Shown: positions 58,596 through 64,000 of the stretch, one piece after another
Position numbering within the stretch: position 1 is the stretch's first letter
How the letters are laid out: each line of letters starts with the position of its first letter
Assembly (NCBI GenBank): GCA_015061085.1
Contig: SUXG01000002.1
Coordinates: forward strand, 124,001-188,000
Length of the DNA stretch: 64,000 nucleotides
Direction: 5' to 3'
From: Bacteroidales bacterium
Lineage (GTDB): Bacteria; Bacteroidota; Bacteroidia; Bacteroidales; Muribaculaceae
Notes under the pieces: model-generated
Seen by the model: only the letters and a program-made list of their open reading frames with translations
What the model was told of the DNA's origin: nothing
Database searches by the model: none
Translations under genes and position numbers: made by a program

Positions 58596-59573
58596 ATGAA
58601 AAATGTTTTAATTACCGGTGCAGACGGATTTATCGGTTCTCACCTAACAGAATTACTCCTCGAACAAGGATATAATGTCAGAGCATTAAGCCAATACAAT
58701 TCATTCAATAATTGGGGATGGCTTGAAGATATAAATCATTCTAACTTGGAGATTGTCTGTGGGGATGTGAGGGATGCAGATTATTGTCGTTATATTTCGC
58801 AAGGTATGGACACAATATTTCATCTTGCAGCTCTTATAGCGATCCCGTATAGCTATGTGGCGCCTGACAGTTATGTCGATACAAACATCAAGGGCACGCT
58901 AAATATGTGTCAGGCAGCACGCGACTTAGGTGTGGAGAAATTGCTTGTTACCTCTACCTCTGAGGTTTACGGCACAGCACAATACGTGCCTATCGATGAG
59001 AAACACCCTCGTCAACCACAATCTCCATATTCAGCCACAAAAATTGGTGCTGATGCGATTGCTAAGAGTTTTTACAATGCATTCGATTTGCCGGTGACTA
59101 TCGTGCGACCATTCAATACATACGGACCGCGTCAATCGGCTCGTGCAATCATTCCGACCATTATCTCGCAAATAGCAAATGGAGCAAAAGAGATAAAAGT
59201 GGGAGACTTGACTCCTACACGAGATTTTAATTATGTCAAAGACACTTGCCGAGGATTCTTGGCAATAGCTAAAGCGGAAAATGTTGCAGGTGAAGAAATA
59301 AATATAGCGACAGATACAGAGATCTCAATGCAGGATACTTTAAATCTTATTGCAGAAATTATGGGGGCAGATGTAAATTGGGTAAAAGATCCGGAGCGTT
59401 GTCGTCCGTCTAAGAGTGAAGTGTTCAGGCTTCATGGCTCAAATGAAAAAATTTGTCGTCTGACAGATTGGCACCCTCAATATTCTATCCGAGACGGGTT
59501 GACGCAGACAATCGAATGGTTTACTAATCCCGAAAATTTAAAGAAATATAAATCAAATATTTATAATAGATGA
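58596..59573 (+). CDS. legB: NAD-dependent 4,6-dehydratase, LegB-like
   Basis: NVLITGADGFIGSHLTELLLEQGYNVRALSQYNSFNNWGWLEDI...LVTSTSEVYGTAQYVPIDEKHPRQPQSPYSATKIGADAIAKSFYNAFDLPVTIVRPFNTYGPRQSARAIIP. Confidence 0.88.
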   Translation: MKNVLITGADGFIGSHLTELLLEQGYNVRALSQYNSFNNWGWLEDINHSNLEIVCGDVRDADYCRYISQGMDTIFHLAALIAIPYSYVAPDSYVDTNIKGTLNMCQAARDLGVEKLLVTSTSEVYGTAQYVPIDEKHPRQPQSPYSATKIGADAIAKSFYNAFDLPVTIVRPFNTYGPRQSARAIIPTIISQIANGAKEIKVGDLTPTRDFNYVKDTCRGFLAIAKAENVAGEEINIATDTEISMQDTLNLIAEIMGADVNWVKDPERCRPSKSEVFRLHGSNEKICRLTDWHPQYSIRDGLTQTIEWFTNPENLKKYKSNIYNR

Positions 59574-60520
59574 TTGGTAACGGCAAAATAGTTGTTCTGA
59601 TGTTGGGTGGAGCACGTCGCGTGTCGATGGGCGAATTGCTTATCGATAGTGGCAAAAGATTAGGCTATGATGTCGAAATTTTGAGCTATGAGCTTGAAGA
59701 ATGTGTCCCTATAGCAGCAATAGGCGGAGTGATCATCGGGAGAAAATGGCGAGATACAGATGTGGTGGAGCATTTAGTCGAAACAGTTAAAAGGTATGCT
59801 GTTAATATAATACTTCCATTTGTCGATGGTGCTATTGCTGTCGCTTCTGAGTGTAAAAGATTATTGCCGGATGTTTTTATTCCGGTGAGTGAAGAAGATA
59901 TAGCGACTGCAATGTTTGATAAAGCACTTGCTGCCAACCTTTTCGCAGAGAAAGATATTGCAATACCGTCGACATACAGCGTTGATGATTGTAAGTTTCC
60001 AGCAATCGCCAAACCTCGTTTAGGCTCAGCTTCAAAAGGCATCAAGGTGATAAACGATGCAAAAGAATTGGTGCAGTTGCAAAATCCTACGGAGTATCTG
60101 ATTCAAGAATATATTGCTCATAGAGAGGAATATACTGTGGATTGTTATGTCTCGAAAGAGAGAAAAACGATGTGTGTTGTGCCACGTCTTCGCATTGATA
60201 TTGCAGGAGGAGAAGTCACACGTACCAAGACATGTAAAATCACATCGCTTATTGAGATGAGTCGACAAGTGCTGGATAAAATATCATTTGAAGGTCCCAT
60301 AACTCTGCAATTCCTTCATAATCTTGATAATGATGAGTATTTGCTTATGGAGATTAACCCTCGTCTTGGAGGCGGGGTGGTATGTTCTATCCATGCGGGA
60401 GCTCCGATTGCTGATTATATAATAAATGAGTATTTAGGAAACGACATCAGAGAGTGTGAGGATTGGAAAGACAACACTTTGATGACAAGATATCAGAAAG
60501 AGGTAATATTTTATGAATAA
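59570..60520 (+). CDS. ATP-grasp family protein (PylC/carbamoyl-phosphate-synthase-like)
   Basis: IAKPRLGSASKGIKVI...YLIQEYIAHREEYTVDCYVSKE...EYLLMEINPRLGGGVVCSIHAGAP. Confidence 0.87.
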   Translation: MIGNGKIVVLMLGGARRVSMGELLIDSGKRLGYDVEILSYELEECVPIAAIGGVIIGRKWRDTDVVEHLVETVKRYAVNIILPFVDGAIAVASECKRLLPDVFIPVSEEDIATAMFDKALAANLFAEKDIAIPSTYSVDDCKFPAIAKPRLGSASKGIKVINDAKELVQLQNPTEYLIQEYIAHREEYTVDCYVSKERKTMCVVPRLRIDIAGGEVTRTKTCKITSLIEMSRQVLDKISFEGPITLQFLHNLDNDEYLLMEINPRLGGGVVCSIHAGAPIADYIINEYLGNDIRECEDWKDNTLMTRYQKEVIFYE

Positions 60521-61544
60521 AAAAGTAATTATCATAGCTGAGGCAGGAGTTAATCATAATGGTTCGCTTCAAAGAGCTAAAGAAATGGTAAAAGCGGCGA
60601 AAGCTGCAGGAGCAGATTATGTGAAGTTTCAAACAGCAATTCCTGAATTAGTCATATCTTCATTTGCTCCAAAAGCAGAATATCAAAAAGAAACTACAGA
60701 TTCTGATCAGTCGCAATTAGACATGTGTAAAGCTATACATTTGCCATTGACGGATTATACAATATTGAAATCGTTGTGCGAATCAGAGGGTATTGGTTTT
60801 ATGAGCACTCCTTTTGATTTGGTGTCAATCGATCTTCTTGCTGAATTAGGACAAGATTGGATGAAAGTGCCATCCGGCGAAATTACCAACCTGCCTTACC
60901 TGCGCAAAATAGCAGCAGCCGGAATACCTGTAATTCTATCGACAGGCATGTCAACCATCGACGAAATCATTGACGCTGTTGAGATTTTGACTGGTCAAAG
61001 CAAGAAATACCCTACTGAGTCGAAGTTGACCAAGGAGGATATCATCTTGTTGCACTGCAATACAGAGTATCCTACTCCTTTCTGTGATGTCAATCTTTCT
61101 GCAATGGATGATATTCGTAGAGCGACAGGTCTCAGAGTAGGCTATAGTGACCATACAGTAGGGATTGAAGTGCCTATAGCAGCAGTGGCTCTTGGAGCAA
61201 TTGTTATAGAGAAGCATTTTACGCTTGATTGTAATCTTCCGGGACCGGATCATAAGGCTTCGCTTGAACCGGATCAACTTGCCGCTATGGTAAAAGCAAT
61301 TCGCAATATAGAGCAATCTATCGGCAGTGGAGAAAAGACAGTGAGTCAGAGTGAACGTAAAAATATGGCAATTGCTCGTAAAAGCATTGTTGCTGCTAAA
61401 GATATTGCAAAGGGAGAAATTTTAACGGAAGATAATATCACAATTAAACGACCCGGTAATGGAGTTTCGCCAATGAAGTGGGATGACGTTATTGGCATGG
61501 TTGCAATAAAAGATTTTAAATACGATCAACTGATAGAAATTTAG
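60513..61544 (+). CDS. neuB: N-acetylneuraminate/legionaminate synthase with SAF domain
   Basis: VIIIAEAGVNHNGSLQRAKEMVKAAKAAGADYVKFQTA...MKVPSGEITNLPYLRKIAAAGIPVILSTGMST...GYSDHTVGIEVPIAAVALGAIVIEKHFTLD; C-terminal RKSIVAAKDIAKGEILTEDNITIKRPG. Confidence 0.95.
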   Translation: MNKKVIIIAEAGVNHNGSLQRAKEMVKAAKAAGADYVKFQTAIPELVISSFAPKAEYQKETTDSDQSQLDMCKAIHLPLTDYTILKSLCESEGIGFMSTPFDLVSIDLLAELGQDWMKVPSGEITNLPYLRKIAAAGIPVILSTGMSTIDEIIDAVEILTGQSKKYPTESKLTKEDIILLHCNTEYPTPFCDVNLSAMDDIRRATGLRVGYSDHTVGIEVPIAAVALGAIVIEKHFTLDCNLPGPDHKASLEPDQLAAMVKAIRNIEQSIGSGEKTVSQSERKNMAIARKSIVAAKDIAKGEILTEDNITIKRPGNGVSPMKWDDVIGMVAIKDFKYDQLIEI

Positions 61545-61557
61545 TTTCCTAAATGCA

Positions 61558-63477
61558 ATGGATCGCAAACAGATGAAAATAGCCATAGCCACAAGCACTC
61601 GTGCAGATTGGGGATTACTATCTCCAATAGCAAAAGCATTATCCGAGCGAAATGGTGTAGGAATAAAAATTATAGCCACTAATATGCATTATGCAGAAGA
61701 ATATGGCTATACATGGCAAGAAATTGAGAATGATGGATTTACGATTGCTGCATCAGTAAAGACAGCAGGTGGTCCGGCTGAGATAATGTCACAAACGATA
61801 ATCGGATTTTCTGAATCTTTACAAAAATTGTCACCTGACTGCATAATTATTTTAGGCGATAGATTTGAGATGTTGGCTGCTGCATCGGCTGCTACATTAG
61901 AACGTATCCCGATTGTTCATATTGCCGGGGGTGCCATTTCAGAAGGAGCATTCGATGATTCTTTCCGTCATGCAATCACCAAATTATCTACATTGCACCT
62001 TGTTGAGACAGAAGAGTATAGACAAAGAGTTATACAATTAGGAGAGTCGCCTGACAGAGTGATTAATACAGGCGCTATTGGAGTTTATAATTTGAAATCG
62101 TTAACTCTTATGTCAAAAGAAGAACTTGAAAAATCAATTGATTTCAGCTTGGCAGAAAAATCCTTCTTGGTTACACTCCATCCTGCGACGCTCGACCGAT
62201 TGTCGCCATTGCAACAGCTTGAAAATTTAATTGATGCGCTAAATCGCTTTCCGGATTATAAGATACTATTCACACATCCTAATAATGATACGGATAATGA
62301 AATTCTGATCTCGAGAATTAATGAGTTTCGTGATTCACAACCTAATAGAGTGTGTGTGGTTCCGTCGTTGGGAAGAATAAGATATTTATCAGCGTTGAAA
62401 TATGTTACGGCGGTGGTTGGAAATTCTTCAAGTGGATTGACGGAAGTCCCATCTGCCGGAATACCGACTCTTGACATCGGTATACGTCAACAAGGCCGGA
62501 CTGCCGGCGAAAGTGTTTATCATTGTGATTCTTCGGTGGAAGCGATAGCCAATGGCTTAGCTGTGATTAGCTCTGAATACTTTTTGTCTAAAGCAAAGAA
62601 GTCAAGCAATCCATACGAGCAACCGGATACAATTCAAAAGATGGTTGATGCTATTACTTCATTTCATTATGATGAAAATAAAATTAAAAAATTTCACAAT
62701 ATACAATTCCAATCAGACGCTCATCGAGGTTTTAACAGCACATTGCCATCTAAAACGATTGTCAAACAAGCAAAGATAGAATCTACATTGTTTGTTATAC
62801 CTGCTCGTGGAGGCAGCAAAGGAATACCGGGCAAAAATATTAGAGATTTTGCCGGCAAACCGTTAATCTGTCATTCAATTGATTGTGCCCGACAATTTGT
62901 AGATGATAAAGACATCTGTTTGACTACCGATTCGGAAGAGATAATCCGAGTAGCCGAACAATATGGCTTGAAAGTGCCATTTGTTCGCCCAAAAGAATTG
63001 GCATCTGACACATCAGGCACCTATGAAGTATTACTTCATGCCCTCAAGTATTATTCCGATATTGGCTGCCACTATAAACGAATTGTACTCCTACAGCCGA
63101 CATCACCTCTACGCACATTTGATGATGTCATATCTTGCCTTAACTTGTACACCGATGACATAGACATGGTAGTCAGTGTGAAAGAAGCATCTACCAATCC
63201 TTATTACAATGCCTATGAAATAGACGAGAATGGTTTTCTCAAAATTTCAAAAGGTGAAGGATTATACACACGTCGTCAAGATGTGCCCAAAGTATGGGAA
63301 TATAATGGGGCTGTTTATGTTATAAATACACAAAGCCTTCTTAATCAAAGATTAGGAGAATTCAAAAGACGCAGAATGTCGGAAATGCCCGCATCACGCT
63401 CAGTCGATTTAGACACTCCATTGGATTGGGATGTTGCAGAATCTATTTATCTCTCAAAGCAGCAAGATAAAGATTAG
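61558..63477 (+). CDS. Fusion of UDP-GlcNAc 2-epimerase (NeuC/LegG-like) and acylneuraminate cytidylyltransferase (NeuA/LegF-like)
   Basis: N-terminal TSTRADWGLLSPIAKAL...ILGDRFEMLAAASAATLERIPIVHIAGGAISEGAFDDSFRHAITKLS...VVGNSSSGLTEVPSAGIPTLDIGIRQQGR; C-terminal FVIPARGGSKGIPGKNIRDFAGKPLICHSI...LLQPTSPLRTFDD. Confidence 0.93.
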   Translation: MDRKQMKIAIATSTRADWGLLSPIAKALSERNGVGIKIIATNMHYAEEYGYTWQEIENDGFTIAASVKTAGGPAEIMSQTIIGFSESLQKLSPDCIIILGDRFEMLAAASAATLERIPIVHIAGGAISEGAFDDSFRHAITKLSTLHLVETEEYRQRVIQLGESPDRVINTGAIGVYNLKSLTLMSKEELEKSIDFSLAEKSFLVTLHPATLDRLSPLQQLENLIDALNRFPDYKILFTHPNNDTDNEILISRINEFRDSQPNRVCVVPSLGRIRYLSALKYVTAVVGNSSSGLTEVPSAGIPTLDIGIRQQGRTAGESVYHCDSSVEAIANGLAVISSEYFLSKAKKSSNPYEQPDTIQKMVDAITSFHYDENKIKKFHNIQFQSDAHRGFNSTLPSKTIVKQAKIESTLFVIPARGGSKGIPGKNIRDFAGKPLICHSIDCARQFVDDKDICLTTDSEEIIRVAEQYGLKVPFVRPKELASDTSGTYEVLLHALKYYSDIGCHYKRIVLLQPTSPLRTFDDVISCLNLYTDDIDMVVSVKEASTNPYYNAYEIDENGFLKISKGEGLYTRRQDVPKVWEYNGAVYVINTQSLLNQRLGEFKRRRMSEMPASRSVDLDTPLDWDVAESIYLSKQQDKD

Positions 63478-63703
63478 ATGTCACTATTATTTCACTCAGG
63501 ACAACCTTGTTAATGTAATAAATATGAGTTTGTGTCGTGGGTTTTATACAGTTAGAATACTTTTTTATATAATATATATTTCCATTTATAAATATATGTG
63601 ATATATATCACATAAGATATTAAGGCCATATAAATTTAACATATTTCATTTTAGAAAATATCTAAAAATTTTTAATTTTGCGAAAATTATAACTTCTATA
63701 ACT

Positions 63704-64000
63704 ATGAACAAATTTAAACATCTGATTCTAACTATCGTAACTTTATCAAGCGTAACCCTTACATATGGCGTTCCTGCAAGACCGGGAATCATTAGCAAAA
63801 CTTTACCTGATGGGTCAGTTATTTCTCTTAATCTAAGAGGTGATGAATCGCATCATCAGTATTTCAGTGTCGATGGTATTCCTGTATTTGAGTCTGCAGA
63901 TGGTTTTTACTATTACGCAGAATTAATGACCGACAACACCATTAAAACATCTCAAGTTAGAGTATCTGAAATCGGTCAAAGGACAGATGAAGAATTAAAA
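63704..64000 (+). CDS. Secreted M6-family metalloprotease-like protein, N-terminus only
   Basis: MNKFKHLILTIVTLSSVTLTYGVPARPGIISKTLPDGSVISLNLRGDESHHQYFSVDGIPVFESADGFYYYAELM... resembles the propeptide of M6 proteases; -7 box TAATTTTG at 63673-63680. Continues past the window. Confidence 0.65.
   Translation, partial: MNKFKHLILTIVTLSSVTLTYGVPARPGIISKTLPDGSVISLNLRGDESHHQYFSVDGIPVFESADGFYYYAELMTDNTIKTSQVRVSEIGQRTDEELK

Noticed and set aside
1-64000. CRISPR arrays, transposases or insertion sequences
   Set aside because: No regularly spaced repeats, no recognisable transposase or integrase, and no IS-type terminal inverted repeats were seen on reading through.

Overview
The window is a 64 kb piece of a Bacteroidales-type chromosome. 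Support for this comes from TTG-N19-21-TAnnTTTG promoters, T9SS-like C-terminal tails, Omp28-like proteins and a Wzi-type capsule locus. From left to right it contains: a partial ATP-type PEP carboxykinase (-); secreted proteins with sorting-like tails; two GT2 glycosyltransferases; a candidate promoter-driven small RNA; a DUF2851 protein; TonB_C-domain proteins; mnmD and RsmF-like RNA methyltransferase genes, with a second divergent mnmD 3' end; a translationally coupled pair made of a cohesin-like protein and a dockerin/IdeS-like cysteine protease; a block of large secreted proteins; a Crp-like regulator, an MBL hydrolase, an RsmI-like methylase and a glutaminyl-cyclase-like M28 lipoprotein; a Fic remnant; metG; an RHS polymorphic-toxin locus with a permuted-papain-like C-terminus, a small membrane protein as immunity candidate, and a second YD-repeat protein; a PP2C/VWA/GAF(fRMsr) group; tRNA-Asn; and a roughly 22 kb capsule or nonulosonic-acid locus (export, Wzz, Wzy-like, two flippases, GTs, pyruvyl transferase, Wzi, LegB, ATP-grasp, NeuB, fused NeuC-NeuA). 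It ends in the start of an M6-like metalloprotease. The most unusual candidate system is the cohesin-like + dockerin-IdeS-like protease operon at 14781-16560. All assignments come from reading the sequence and recalling family motifs; no database search was run.
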